Shown in pieces: positions 21,242-30,713 of a stretch of DNA of 64,000 nucleotides. A program made the position numbers and the translations under genes. The notes under the pieces were generated by a model, which made no database searches, was not told the DNA's origin, and saw nothing but the letters and a program-made list of their open reading frames with translations. Origin of the DNA: Sodalis sp. Ffu (GTDB lineage Bacteria; Pseudomonadota; Gammaproteobacteria; Enterobacterales; Enterobacteriaceae); contig CP072944.1 in assembly GCA_024748595.1 (NCBI GenBank), forward strand, positions 466,001 to 530,000, given 5' to 3'. Numbering within the stretch: the first letter of the stretch is position 1; each line of letters starts with the position of its first letter.

Positions 21242-23653
21242 TGGTCCATCGCCTTTAGATGCGGGTTGAAATGACTGCGTAGCGCTTGGGATTGGACATC
21301 CGAAAGAAACGATGCCTCGATGATGACGGTGTGAGTCATCCCCCCTGTGAATTATCCTACAACAGTAAACAGTTAATCAATTATAGATGGATTAACTTCT
21401 GGGTGGCTATTTTAGGTAGGGGCTACCATGATTACCAGTAATTTTGGGCTGAAATATATCAGCTGATTTTATCAGAGGATAAAAAGTATCAATAAAGTGA
21501 TTAAATGAATTTTATTTGGTTTTGCCTAATAGTGATATAAATCGAGCGCATTTTTAAATTAACTTTAAACTTAGCAGTATCGCCACTAATAATTTTTATT
21601 ACTTAACCTATATAGGTTTATAGCAGCAGCTTTATTAAACAGCCAGTGGTGACATCAGCAATGAAAGCGCCGATATCCGTAAACCCAAGTTATAGCGTAG
21701 GTTGAACTGATAACTAAGGTATCAGATACCTGCTAGCATCGCAGGGATGGCAGACTATTGATGATATCTTTGACGTAGTCCAAGTTTGCCTTAAGTCCGG
21801 TTTAAAACGTCTTGACGCCATTGCTGAATGGCGACTGATGGTGATGAGGAAGGCGTCTTTAAATTTTTGAAACAAGATAATCAAGTCTTGTAGCACGAGT
21901 GACTGTAATCTTAGCGTGGACTCCTCGATGAATCTAGTTAAACACAACTCTAGTAAAATTCTTCATCAGACACAATTGGAGGTGTGAGTATTTAACACGA
22001 ATAATTAGTATTTTAGTAGTGATAACAGCAGTTAATGGTAAAGGTTATTGATACTGCTACCGCTATTTCCATTAGCGTCATTCTGGTTATGCTCAAGCGA
22101 GCAGTGACAAACCTGGCTGAAATTGAATGAGATTGCGGGCCGGCGGGTATCCTTTTCATCATGGCACAATACTGCGTTCAATGTTATTTATGCTTTGCAT
22201 GCATGGTTCGTATTGAAAGTGCATAATTAGAAAAAATTTACTTCAATTGATTTACGGCAATAGATCTATCAGTTTATCACAGCATGTTTCGCAGAAAACT
22301 AGTGATTTGCAAACTGCCTGCCTTATTCACTATCTATTGAGATCATTAAATCTATCACGCGGTCCTAACTATGACTTTGCCATAGCGTAGCACGAGTTCA
22401 CCAAGATATGTTATAATTGCTGTTTTGGTATACTGAACAATTGTAAATTTCATAGTTATAAATCCGTTCTTCAAATACGTTACAAAAAATCGGTGCTAAA
22501 ATTAACGTTGGATTAATGAAATCAGAATGATTACAACAAACTGTGGTGAAGGCTGATGTATCCGATCAGCATGGTGTGGTAGAATATGACGCAGTCAACG
22601 CTGCAAAAATATTTGTGATCAATGTCGGACTAGCTATGAACGACAATAATAACAGTGAATGGTGCAAACTTCTTCAATATCATATAAACTGGGAGATAAC
22701 TATAGTTAGTTGTTATAAAAAATTTTTAATATCAATACTATTATGATATACTTCGTCAAGTATCTTAAAGGCAACTCCTTTTTAAGCAGTTTTATTTTTC
22801 ATGCTATGTGCGATGCTTACAGCATCGAACCAAAATGTCAATGGGATCCTTGTTGTGGCTAGTCAATAGTTGTTTAAATTAAGATTTCCCTTTGAAAATT
22901 GATAACTTACCCTTCATTATATTAGAAAACGTTCGATTTATTTAACAAAAATTATAAATGGCTATTCGGCTAACTCCCTGACATTAACCAAATTACAATG
23001 TCCTAGCTAAGTAGGTGGCAGTTGTTATGCCGTGGAAAACACCGCGCATCGAATGACTCTGCTAGATAAACTTAATCACCAGATGATTCGCTTGGATAAA
23101 CTTCAATTAACGAGCTTTAATTTAATTGTAATAATTGAAAAAAAGTCTCATGGACTGCTACATTTATTCAACAAAACTAGCATGTCACAATTGGCCGCCG
23201 CTTATTAGTGGTAGAGTCAACTATCCGACTTAATATGGAACCCATGATGGATAACATCATTAGGAATGTTATCACTGGGACTCAGCATACCATTGGTGAC
23301 AAGAGTGTATCTCCGCACAATTTGATCGAGTTTAATATGGGTTAATCGAAGCTATGACTTGAAGACTGGTGGCTACGTTTCTGTAGTGATTGTAGATGGT
23401 AAAAGCGGCACAAGAGTTATTTCGTGATATAGTTGTATAGTTATCTGCTCTATCGACGAAAGGCCGCGCAATACATAGTGCATGATCAAAGATGCAGTAC
23501 GGCCGGCTAACGACTCGGTGCGTTCAAAATCTAGGTCAAATCTATGCCGTTGATAATGGACAAGGTTGCATGTAATTACTGGTTAATTTAAATGGAAAAA
23601 TTCTTTTCCCGCCATTCAGGCAATTTTACAAGCATTAAACAAGAGGGTTCACC
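21242..23653. other. Gene-free 2.4-kb stretch between metK and pgk
   Basis: No recognisable gene. Around 22870-22955 and 23158-23178 there are right-end-like sequences of the IS903-type family (gatttatttaacaaa, atttattcaacaaa). E. coli has epd directly before pgk. I looked for its catalytic SCTTNC motif at 23180-23640 and did not find it. Short frames at 21714-21947 and 22543-22746 are unassigned. Confidence 0.5.
22870..22955. repeat. Isolated IS903-like right end
   Basis: The stretch ttccctttgaaaattgat followed by cccttcatta and then gatttatttaacaaa closely parallels the inner right end of the element at 12289-13142 (ttcctgggaaaattggtg, ccctttcatta, atttattcaacaaag). No transposase motif is readable beside it. 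Confidence 0.55.
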
Positions 23654-24817
23654 ATGGCTATAATTAAAATGACAGATTTAGATCTGGCTGGTAAACGTGT
23701 CTTTATCCGTTCCGATCTGAACATTCCGGTTAAAGACGGTAAAGTGATTTCCGATACGCGTCTTCTCGCCTCTTTACCCACTATAGAAACCGCACTGAAA
23801 CAGGGAGCGCGCGTCATGATGACCTCGCATCTTGGCCGCCCGACTGAGGGTGAATATGATGCCAAGCTCTCCTTGCAACCGATAGTTGATTATCTGAAAG
23901 AAAAAATTTCCATCCCGGTACGTCTTACCAAGGATTACCTGAATGGTGTGGATATCACCGAAGGTGAATTGGTAGTATTAGAAAACGTCCGCTTCAATAA
24001 GGGAGAAAAGAAAAACGATGAAAACTTGGCTAAAAAATATGCCTCGTTGTGCGATGTTTTCGTGATGGATGCATTCGGTACTGCTCATCGTGCGCAAGCT
24101 TCTTCCTACGGAGTGGGCAAATTCGCCCCAGTTGCCTGTGCGGGGCCACTGTTTTCCAATGAACTGGAAGCGCTGAGCAAGGCGCTCGATAACCCTGCGC
24201 GTCCCATGGTCGCCATTGTCGGTGGCTCCAAAGTATCTACTAAATTGACCGTTCTAAATTCGCTATCGAAAATTGCTGATCAACTGATCGTGGGAGGCGG
24301 CATTGCCAATACTTTCGTGGCAGCCCAGGGTAATAACGTCGGAAAATCGCTTTATGAGGCGGAGCTAATTTTGGAAGCCAAACGTTTATTAGAAAGCTGT
24401 GATATTCCTGTACCTACCGATGTTCGTGTGGCCACTGAATTTTCTGAAATCGCTACAGCTACCCTGAAATCCGTTAGTAATATTCAGGATAACGAGCAAA
24501 TCCTTGATTTGGGCGAAGATTCTACTGCACGTTTGGCGAAAATTATAAAAAACGCCAAAACCGTTCTTTGGAACGGCCCGATCGGAGTGTTTGAATTCCT
24601 CAATTTCCGTCAAGGAACTGAAGTAGTAGCTCGTGCCATTGCCGAAAGTGGCGCATTTTCCATCGTCGGCGGCGGTGATACTCTGGCAGCCATAGAGCTA
24701 TTTGGAATGATCGATCAAATTTCTTATATTTCCACTGGTGGTGGTGCTTTCCTCGAATTTGTTGAAGGAAAGAAACTTCCTGCAGTAGTCATACTCGAAG
24801 AACGTGCAAAACAATAA
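23654..24817 (+). CDS. pgk: Pgk, phosphoglycerate kinase
   Basis: Glycolytic kinase moving phosphate from 1,3-bisphosphoglycerate to ADP. The 387 residues equal E. coli Pgk. The N-terminal domain has [15 protein letters not shown] and the substrate site [10 protein letters not shown], then [14 protein letters not shown] and [13 protein letters not shown]. The nucleotide domain has [25 protein letters not shown] and [21 protein letters not shown] lies upstream of the ATG at a reasonable distance. It is followed by fbaA after 107 bases on the same strand, preserving the enterobacterial pgk-fbaA pair; the upstream partner epd is gone. Confidence 0.96.
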   Translation: MAIIKMTDLDLAGKRVFIRSDLNIPVKDGKVISDTRLLASLPTIETALKQGARVMMTSHLGRPTEGEYDAKLSLQPIVDYLKEKISIPVRLTKDYLNGVDITEGELVVLENVRFNKGEKKNDENLAKKYASLCDVFVMDAFGTAHRAQASSYGVGKFAPVACAGPLFSNELEALSKALDNPARPMVAIVGGSKVSTKLTVLNSLSKIADQLIVGGGIANTFVAAQGNNVGKSLYEAELILEAKRLLESCDIPVPTDVRVATEFSEIATATLKSVSNIQDNEQILDLGEDSTARLAKIIKNAKTVLWNGPIGVFEFLNFRQGTEVVARAIAESGAFSIVGGGDTLAAIELFGMIDQISYISTGGGAFLEFVEGKKLPAVVILEERAKQ

Positions 24818-24924
24818 GTGATCAATTGAGCACCTGCCCTTAGTCATTATCAGAATTTAAAGCTTGAGCAACCGCAACAAATTACTCTTTTTAATCTATT
24901 TATAGAGAATAAGGACCAAGAAAT

Positions 24925-26001
24925 ATGTCTAAAGTTTTCGATTGTGTTAAACCAGGTGTCATCACCGGTGATGACATTCAAAAAGTATTTTCTGTTGCAA
25001 AAGAAAACAACTTTGCTCTGCCTGCCGTCAATTGTGTAGGTACGGATTCTATCAATGCTGCATTAGAAGCTGCTGCCAAAGTTCGTGCTCCGATTATAGT
25101 GCAGTTTTCTAACAGCGGTGCTGCTTTTATGGCCGGGAAAGGCCTAAAAAGCAAAGCGCAGACTGGTTCAGTGTTGGGAGCAATCTCTGGCGCGCTGCAT
25201 GTGCACCATATGGCTGAGCATTACAATATTCCTGTTATTTTACATACTGACCACTGCTCCAAAAAGCTGCTGCCGTGGCTTGACAGATTGCTGGACACTG
25301 GCGAAAAACATTTCATCGCTACCGGCAAGCCTTTATTTTCCTCCCATATGATCGATCTCTCTGAGGAATCACTGGAAGATAATATTAAAATCAGTTCTAA
25401 ATATCTGGCGCACATGGATAAGCTAAATATGACATTAGAAATCGAACTGGGCTGTACTGGCGGTGAAGAAGATGGAGTGGATAACAACCATTTAGATAAC
25501 TCTGCGTTGTATACTCAGCCGGAAGATGTAGCTTACGCTTATGAAAAATTGCATGTAATCAGCCCGCGTTTCATAGTCGCGGCTGCCTTTGGTAATGTAC
25601 ATGGCGTCTACAAGCATGGTAACGTGCAGTTAACACCAAAAATCCTTGATAACTCGCAAAAATATGTTTCTGAAAAATTTGGTCTGTCGGCTAAATCCCT
25701 AAATTTGGTTTTTCACGGTGGTTCAGGTTCTACGCCGGAAAAGATCAAGGAAGCCGTCAGTTATGGTGTGGTCAAAATGAATATAGATACCGATATCCAG
25801 TGGGCCACTTGGGAAGGTATTTTGAAGTACTATCAAAAGAACGAAGAATTTCTTCATAGCCAGCTGGGTAATTCGGAAGGTCCAGATAAACCTAACAAGA
25901 AATTTTACGATCCGCGTACCTGGATCCGTGCCGGCCAGGTATCAATGGTTACCCGTCTAGAATTAGCTTTTCAAGAATTAAATTCCATCGACGTGCTTTA
26001 A
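24925..26001 (+). CDS. fbaA: FbaA, class II fructose-bisphosphate aldolase
   Basis: Zinc-dependent aldolase splitting fructose 1,6-bisphosphate. The 358 residues match E. coli FbaA (359). It has NFALPAVNCVGTDS and the catalytic HTDHCSKKLLPWLD (Asp109 and the first zinc His). LEIELGCTGGEEDGVDN follows, then zinc His in FGNVHGVYK and FHGGSGS, and the phosphate-binding NIDTDIQWATWEG. The C terminus FYDPRTWIRAGQVSM is also intact. Probably co-transcribed with pgk. Confidence 0.96.
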   Translation: MSKVFDCVKPGVITGDDIQKVFSVAKENNFALPAVNCVGTDSINAALEAAAKVRAPIIVQFSNSGAAFMAGKGLKSKAQTGSVLGAISGALHVHHMAEHYNIPVILHTDHCSKKLLPWLDRLLDTGEKHFIATGKPLFSSHMIDLSEESLEDNIKISSKYLAHMDKLNMTLEIELGCTGGEEDGVDNNHLDNSALYTQPEDVAYAYEKLHVISPRFIVAAAFGNVHGVYKHGNVQLTPKILDNSQKYVSEKFGLSAKSLNLVFHGGSGSTPEKIKEAVSYGVVKMNIDTDIQWATWEGILKYYQKNEEFLHSQLGNSEGPDKPNKKFYDPRTWIRAGQVSMVTRLELAFQELNSIDVL

Positions 26002-26384
26002 TCAATGCAACATTGTATTGCCCCCATTCGTTTGGCATGATATACTTATATCATGTTTGGGTTTATATTCCTTTATCCTTATTTTGAAACATTGCACTGG
26101 TAAGGTAATGTGGACAAGGAAATATTACTTATTTGCGAGAATAAGTATAAAGTAATGTATGCATGTCATATTTAATGACATGCTATCGAAAAAACTGGAG
26201 CAATAACAGACAATCTTTACAGTAAAAAATATCCTATCATAATACCCTAATTAAGCAAAAATAACACCAATAAGTAGTTTTTCTAAAAACTTTTGTTATT
26301 GCCAAGCAACTTACTAATAGATTGTGTTGTGATCTTAATCATATCCTGTTCTCGGTATCAGGACGATAACAGGCGGAAACCCTA
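26002..26384. other. Spacer between fbaA and mscS
   Basis: No gene. Two short hairpins are visible. One is around 26035-26055 (catgatata...tatcatg), which could end pgk-fbaA transcripts. The other is at 26164-26186 (gcatgtcat/atgacatgc). Confidence 0.45.
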
Positions 26385-27224
26385 ATGGAAAATATAAAAA
26401 ATATTATTGATAAAATCAATTATATCGGCAGCCGGCTTGTAACTAATCAAGAGTTGTTAATTAACTATGTAGTAAATATTATCGCTGCATTTATTATATT
26501 ATTCATCGGTTTGTTGATCTCCCGTATTATCGCTCGAGCGATAAACCAGATGATGAAGATGCACAATATTGACGCTACGGTGACCGATTTTATTTCGACG
26601 ATTTTACGTTATGGTATTATCATCTTTACCCTGATTCCTGCTCTGAGTTGCATTGGTGTGCAGACCGCTTCATTGGTCGCTGTAATTGGTGCTGCCAGTT
26701 TGTCGATAGGTCTTGCCTTGCAGGGATCCTTGTCCAATTTTGCCGCAGGTGTGCTGCTGGTTACATTTCGACATTTTCGAACTGGTGATTATGTAGATTT
26801 TTCCGGTACTTCCGGTACCGTGATAGTGATACAGCTTTTTTCCACCACTTTGCGCACTTATGACGGCAAGATTGTGGTACTGCCTAACAGTAAAATTCTT
26901 TCTGGTAATATTACCAATTTTTCTGAGGAGCCAAATCAATTAATTGATACCATAATTAGCGTAAGTTACAACTCAGATATTGAATTGGTGAAGAATCTGA
27001 TTACTGATATTCTGGCCGCCGACAGCCGGATAATACAAAATATGGGCATTATGGTGCGTATGAAAGCTTTGAGCCCGTCCTCGCTTGATTTTATAGTGCG
27101 AGCCTGGGTACCGCGCAGCGATCAGCAGAATGCCACCTTTGATTTGCTGGAAAAAGCCAAAGCGGCATTGGATGTACATAATATCAACATATCATTATCC
27201 ACAAATGGATGTGTATCTGTATAA
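26385..27224 (+). CDS. mscS: MscS, small-conductance mechanosensitive channel (frameshifted tail)
   Basis: Inner-membrane heptameric channel releasing solutes on osmotic downshock. The N terminus matches E. coli MscS, with three membrane spans (about 28-52, 65-88 and the pore helix around 95-125). The pore segment is Gly/Ala-rich (AVIGAASLSIGLALQGSLSNFAAGVLL). The beta domain (VIVIQLFSTTLRTYDGKIVVLPNSKI) and alpha/beta domain follow. After NINIS at about residue 270 the frame changes and ends LSTNGCVSV. The expected tail reappears in another frame as YPQMDVYLYKC, ending at 27240. About five bases are missing near 27195. This removes the strand that forms the C-terminal beta-barrel of the vestibule; the membrane pore itself is intact. 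Confidence 0.92.
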   Translation: MENIKNIIDKINYIGSRLVTNQELLINYVVNIIAAFIILFIGLLISRIIARAINQMMKMHNIDATVTDFISTILRYGIIIFTLIPALSCIGVQTASLVAVIGAASLSIGLALQGSLSNFAAGVLLVTFRHFRTGDYVDFSGTSGTVIVIQLFSTTLRTYDGKIVVLPNSKILSGNITNFSEEPNQLIDTIISVSYNSDIELVKNLITDILAADSRIIQNMGIMVRMKALSPSSLDFIVRAWVPRSDQQNATFDLLEKAKAALDVHNINISLSTNGCVSV

Positions 27225-27262
27225 ATGCGTAATACAGTAAGCTATCCAATTAAAAAAACTGC

Positions 27263-27298
27263 ATAAATAATAACTGGATAATAAATAATAACTGGATA
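27263..27298. repeat. Tandem duplication, 2 x 18 bp
   Basis: The unit ataaataataactggata occurs twice without a gap (27263-27280 and 27281-27298), just downstream of mscS. A fresh, undiverged duplication in gene-free DNA. Confidence 0.85.
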
Positions 27299-27539
27299 GT
27301 ACTAACTTCTGCGCCTTAGCGCAGAACTAACAACAGGTCACGTCAGTACAGCAAAATCGGAATATAGTTAGTTTATTGCATCTCATGCTTACATAGCTCT
27401 TATAGTTATAGTAGGAATTCTAATTTGGTATGTTATGAGTCAACGAGTTTTCTTCGTGACATAGATACTTCTTCAAAACTACGTCGGGACGTAGAAGAAT
27501 TTTTATTTCCAGTGATTATTATTCCTAATATATACTAGC

Positions 27540-27740
27540 CACTGAGCTTTTTTTGCTAAAGTTTTTAACTTTCTATTTACCTTCACCAAAAATTTTTAGC
27601 CTATTATCCCGTTACTGATGCAAGTGTAGTATGGGCAAAATATTCATTTTGAGAATAGAGTACAAACTCTCTATTTCAGCTGATTTGTTTGCTAATGTTA
27701 GTGACCGCCCCTCTTTATATTTCTAAAATTTAATTAGCCA
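27540..27740 (-). mobile_element. Fragment of IS903-like transposase
   Basis: On the minus strand, CTAAAAATTTTTGGTGAAGG (about 27580-27600) reads LKIFGEGK, matching the LKVFGEGEW block near the catalytic region of IS903 transposase. Nearby pieces resemble the CVSRR block (27605-27625) and the right-end region (gaccgcccctct near 27705). The gap 27241-27807 holds nothing else recognisable besides the tandem duplication and an eight-base hairpin at about 27306-27325. Confidence 0.6.
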
Positions 27741-27807
27741 ATGCTACTATTGAATGCAATGATTGATTTATACTGATGCACACAGTGCATTGCTTACAGG
27801 CATAATC

Positions 27808-28473
27808 ATGACACAGGATGAACTAAAAAAAACAGTAGGTTGGACAGCGCTAAAATATATCCAACCAGGAACCATTGTGGGGGTAGGCACAGGATCTACC
27901 ACAGCACATTTTATCGATGCGTTAGTCACCGTCAAACAGAAAATCAAAGGGGCGGTCTCCAGTTCTGAGGCTTCGTCGGCCAAATTGAAAAACTTAGGGA
28001 TCCCTTTGTTTGATCTCAACGACGTAGATTCAGTAGATATTTATGTGGATGGTGCTGATGAAATTAACGGCAATTTACAGATGATCAAGGGTGGTGGTGC
28101 AGCTCTGACCCGAGAAAAAATCATCGCTGCGGTAGCGCGCAAATTTATCTGCATAGCTGATGTCAGTAAACAAGTTGATGTGCTGGGTTGTTTTCCGCTG
28201 CCAGTGGAAGTAATTCCTATGGCCCGCGCTTGGGTAGAGCGTGAATTGATCCGTTTGGGTGGTCTACCAGAATATCGTCAAGATGTGGTCACCGATAATT
28301 TCAATATAATTCTGGACGTACATAACTTAAAGATCCTCGACGCAATAGCACTGGAAGAGCAGATAAATAACATTCCGGGCGTGGTGACAGTTGGATTATT
28401 TGCCCGTCGCAGCGCCGATATCGCCTTGATTGGGAGTGAACAAGGCGTTAAAGATATCTTTGTTTGGTGCTAG
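27808..28473 (+). CDS. rpiA: RpiA, ribose-5-phosphate isomerase A
   Basis: Interconverts ribose 5-phosphate and ribulose 5-phosphate in the pentose phosphate pathway. The ATG at 27808 gives [12 protein letters not shown], identical in layout to E. coli RpiA; an in-frame ATG 45 bases upstream adds residues absent from the family. Motifs: [16 protein letters not shown] (phosphate loop), [27 protein letters not shown] (catalytic Asp region), [14 protein letters not shown], and [10 protein letters not shown]. Length 221 (E. coli 219). In E. coli serA follows on the same strand; here only a serA fossil follows. Confidence 0.95.
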   Translation: MTQDELKKTVGWTALKYIQPGTIVGVGTGSTTAHFIDALVTVKQKIKGAVSSSEASSAKLKNLGIPLFDLNDVDSVDIYVDGADEINGNLQMIKGGGAALTREKIIAAVARKFICIADVSKQVDVLGCFPLPVEVIPMARAWVERELIRLGGLPEYRQDVVTDNFNIILDVHNLKILDAIALEEQINNIPGVVTVGLFARRSADIALIGSEQGVKDIFVWC

Positions 28474-28559
28474 TCGTAACCTAGCAAAGTCATTTTGCGA
28501 TACTGGTTAAAGTATTCCAGTTTTGTGCGACATAATCTATAAGCAAACAAATAGCCTGA

Positions 28560-28930
28560 CGGGTTACAAATGTGTTCATCCAGAACACCAATTGAATCAT
28601 CTAACTTTCGCCGCAATCAGCTTAGACGATAGCAGCAAACTAATCAAATATTCTGATAATGTTTCTGACCTTATCAGCGATAGATTTTTCGAAAATATCA
28701 CAGCTCGGACATAGCTAACAGGTGAATCGCCTATTGCATATTTATGAAAATTATCCTAATAATGTTGACTTTGTATCAACTAATGTTTCAGCAAGAAAAA
28801 AGATTAACCTTGCTGCGCAATATTTACAAACTACGCCAGAAATCGTTTACATAGTGACTAATATAAATCGATGCGGAAAAATACAGCTGATAACATCCTC
28901 CCAGGTACCATCTGTCCACGCTCTTGTTAC
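28560..28930 (+). pseudogene. serA: Fossil of serA 3' region (phosphoglycerate dehydrogenase)
   Basis: Two pieces in different frames match the C-terminal part of SerA. One is KLIKYSDN (about 28637-28660; the same octapeptide occurs in E. coli SerA). The other is NRLLHIYENYPN followed by INLAAQYLQTTPEIVYIV (about 28720-28860), matching RLMHIHENRPG...VNIAAQYLQTSAQMGYVV of the ACT serine-sensing domain. The catalytic domains are absent. SerA makes the first committed step of serine synthesis. It sits directly after rpiA as in E. coli. Confidence 0.85.
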
Positions 28931-29517
28931 CATCGCCAGTGGCAGGAAGGGGTGATAATTTCTGGCAACGAGACGTCCCATTCCTTTACCGGTAGTGCTT
29001 CTGCCGTTTGTTGGCAATCATGAGCCAACCCAATAGGAAAGCATTTCGTTCCAGAGCGCCAGTGCTGCAGCGTACGATCATAGAAACCACCGCCCATACC
29101 AAGGCGATGGCCAAGGCTATCAAAAGCTACCAGTGGAGTAAACAGGATATCTAACTGCGCCAGTGGTAGTAATATGGTAATATCCAGTTGGAGTTCGCGG
29201 ATTCTTAGTCGATTGAGCACCAGTGGTAATGAAGTGCTGTAACGTAAAAAAAGCAAATGACCAGGAGTAAAAGGGTGCAGCACCGGTAAATACACCTGTT
29301 TGCCAGCCTGCCATAGGACATCTATTAGTGGACGAGTATCTAGCTCACCATCAAAAGAAAAAAACAGTGCTAGCGTTTTCGCCGCCTGTATACGGGTATC
29401 GGCTAGGACATGACTTACCACTTTGCTTGCAGCAATGGACTGCTGTTGAGGTGTCAAAGCTCGCCGTTGCAGACGTATATGGTTGCGTAATGATTGACGC
29501 CTCAGTGATGTTTTCAT
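28927..29517 (-). CDS. fau: Fau (YgfA), 5-formyltetrahydrofolate cyclo-ligase family
   Basis: ATP-dependent conversion of 5-formyl-THF to 5,10-methenyl-THF, a folate salvage step. The family is shown by LALFFSFDGELDTRPLIDVLW, VYLPVLHPFTPGHLLFLRY, ILLPLAQLDILFTPLVAFD and the signature LGMGGGFYDRTLQHW (about 145-160), then DWDVSLPEIITPS-like end. I use the ATG at 29517 (MKTSLRRQ): the upstream in-frame ATG at 29538 lies inside the 6S RNA stem remnant, and E. coli Fau starts close to the QRRALTPQQ block. In E. coli it is downstream of ssrS and zapA on the same strand; that order persists. Confidence 0.9.
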   Translation of the reverse strand: MKTSLRRQSLRNHIRLQRRALTPQQQSIAASKVVSHVLADTRIQAAKTLALFFSFDGELDTRPLIDVLWQAGKQVYLPVLHPFTPGHLLFLRYSTSLPLVLNRLRIRELQLDITILLPLAQLDILFTPLVAFDSLGHRLGMGGGFYDRTLQHWRSGTKCFPIGLAHDCQQTAEALPVKEWDVSLPEIITPSCHWRW

Positions 29518-29536
29518 GGACGAGGTACACCTAAGC

Positions 29537-29564
29537 AATTTCTGAGATGCTATCTCAAGAAATT
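29537..29564 (-). pseudogene. ssrS: Collapsed 6S RNA locus (closing stem only)
   Basis: Between zapA and fau, where enterobacteria encode the 184-nt 6S RNA, only about 95 bases remain. On the minus strand they include atttcttgagatagcatctc followed by agaaatt. These resemble the two strands of the E. coli 6S closing stem (5' ATTTCTCTGAGATG and 3' GCATCTCGGAGATT) joined directly. The central bubble that binds RNA polymerase is deleted. 6S RNA holds sigma-70 polymerase in stationary phase. The identity rests on position plus the two stem halves. Confidence 0.68.
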
Positions 29565-29611
29565 AGTTCATAAAAATTTTTAGAAGTTTTTTATTTGAAC
29601 TTGCACTTGTG

Positions 29612-29941
29612 TTATTCAAATTGTGCTCCCGGGCGTTCAGTTATGCGATCCTGCTCAACTAACGCCTGTTCAATCGCTTGTTGAAGCATCCGGATACGTT
29701 GTTCCATATTGGCTGCATAATCCCGAGTTTTTAACCTTTCTTCCGCCAGTTCGTGGCATACGTTCAGCGCGGCAATAAAAACTAACTGCTCAGTGTTAGT
29801 AACTTTAGATCGAACTTTGAGATCATGCAACCGCTGATTAAGATCTTTCGCAGCCTGATTTAATGCTTTTTCTTGTTCGGGGGGGCAATTTACTCTTAGT
29901 GTACGTCCAAAAATTTGAATATCTACTGGTTGTGCGGACAT
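29612..29941 (-). CDS. zapA: ZapA, FtsZ-ring stabiliser
   Basis: Small coiled-coil protein that cross-links FtsZ protofilaments at the division site. The 109 residues equal E. coli Zap[40 protein letters not shown], the conserved [12 protein letters not shown], and a C-terminal coiled coil ([20 protein letters not shown]). The locus keeps zapA upstream of fau with the 6S remnant between. On the other side, divergent ygfB is a fossil. Confidence 0.95.
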   Translation of the reverse strand: MSAQPVDIQIFGRTLRVNCPPEQEKALNQAAKDLNQRLHDLKVRSKVTNTEQLVFIAALNVCHELAEERLKTRDYAANMEQRIRMLQQAIEQALVEQDRITERPGAQFE

Positions 29942-30065
29942 ATAACTCTTCCTGCATTTTACCAGGCTAACCTATGCTTGCGCTTTACTTTAGCTATGGC
30001 GTGTAGAATTATCTAAAGCATAAAAATCATAATACTTATTTTGCAGTGATAATATTTAATGATAG

Positions 30066-30640
30066 CATCATTGAACTTAATTTGCCAAATATACTTCCCA
30101 ATTATGAAAATCAATTGCTCATGGCACAAGCAGTGGCATTAACCCCGGCCAAATGCATCACTTGATCAGTGGACAGTGGGGCAGTGGGGCAGTGGTAATC
30201 GTGACATCAGTTGGCAAACTTTGGTGCATGAATTGATTAATGAATTGCTAGCGTTTCCTAAGACGCTAGCAATTCATTATGTGTGAACTTTACCAAGTAA
30301 CCGGTAATGTACTGTGAATAATAATCTGTTTTAGTTTTAGCCTCTACTGCTATCGGGTGATAGCGCCGGCGGTACTTTATTTGCTCGCGGGGAAGCCCCC
30401 CGGCTGAGTGAACTATTTTCTATTAGATTTTGGTGTTGATGCAATCAAAACTAGACAAAGTAAATGGAAAGGTTCTTGAGGTAATCTAGGATCTGCACAA
30501 TAATTAACCAATTGGGCTATGACAAAAACGAAGATCGAAAAATTGGCTGAATCCCTGTGGGGTGTAATCGAAAATTGTCCATATGGCTGCTATCCCTTTG
30601 CCATAATGATTTAAGTTATCCGTATAACATACGGTATTCC
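30066..30640 (+). pseudogene. ygfB: Full-length fossil of ygfB (UPF0149)
   Basis: Pieces of YgfB follow one another across frames. LPNYENQLLMAQAVALTPA (about 30075-30150) is followed by MHHLISG (compare GLTPAEMHGLISG). GNRDISWQTLVHELINELLAF (30195-30255) matches [21 protein letters not shown], then VNYFLLDFGV (compare VNHFLLGLGV), KLDKVNG, and DKNEDRK. The gene lies between zapA and pepP as in E. coli. It is broken by stops, shifts, a repeated cagtggggc, and a 17-bp perfect hairpin at 30238-30279. Confidence 0.85.
30238..30279. repeat. Inverted repeat, 17-bp perfect arms, inside ygfB fossil
   Basis: Arms 30238-30254 (taatgaattgctagcgt) and 30263-30279 around an eight-base loop. The left arm is the ancestral coding sequence (NELLAF), so the right arm is a later inverted copy. 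That pattern is typical of template switching during replication. Confidence 0.88.
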
Positions 30641-30713
30641 AGTCGGTAGATGCAAAACTGCATTGACTGCTAGCTTTAGGCTGACGTTCAGATAACCATA
30701 AAAGAGACGATAA

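Noticed and set aside
23215-23640. Possible epd (gapB) fossil upstream of pgk
   Set aside because: Expected from gene order, but I found no SCTTNC or NGFGRIG-like piece.
27306-27325. ttctgcgc/gcgcagaa hairpin after mscS
   Set aside because: Short arms and no T-run; not convincing as a terminator.
30173-30194. Repeated cagtggggc as a possible microsatellite or CRISPR-like repeat
   Set aside because: Only two units within the ygfB fossil with no spacer structure; a local slippage event. No CRISPR array exists in the window.
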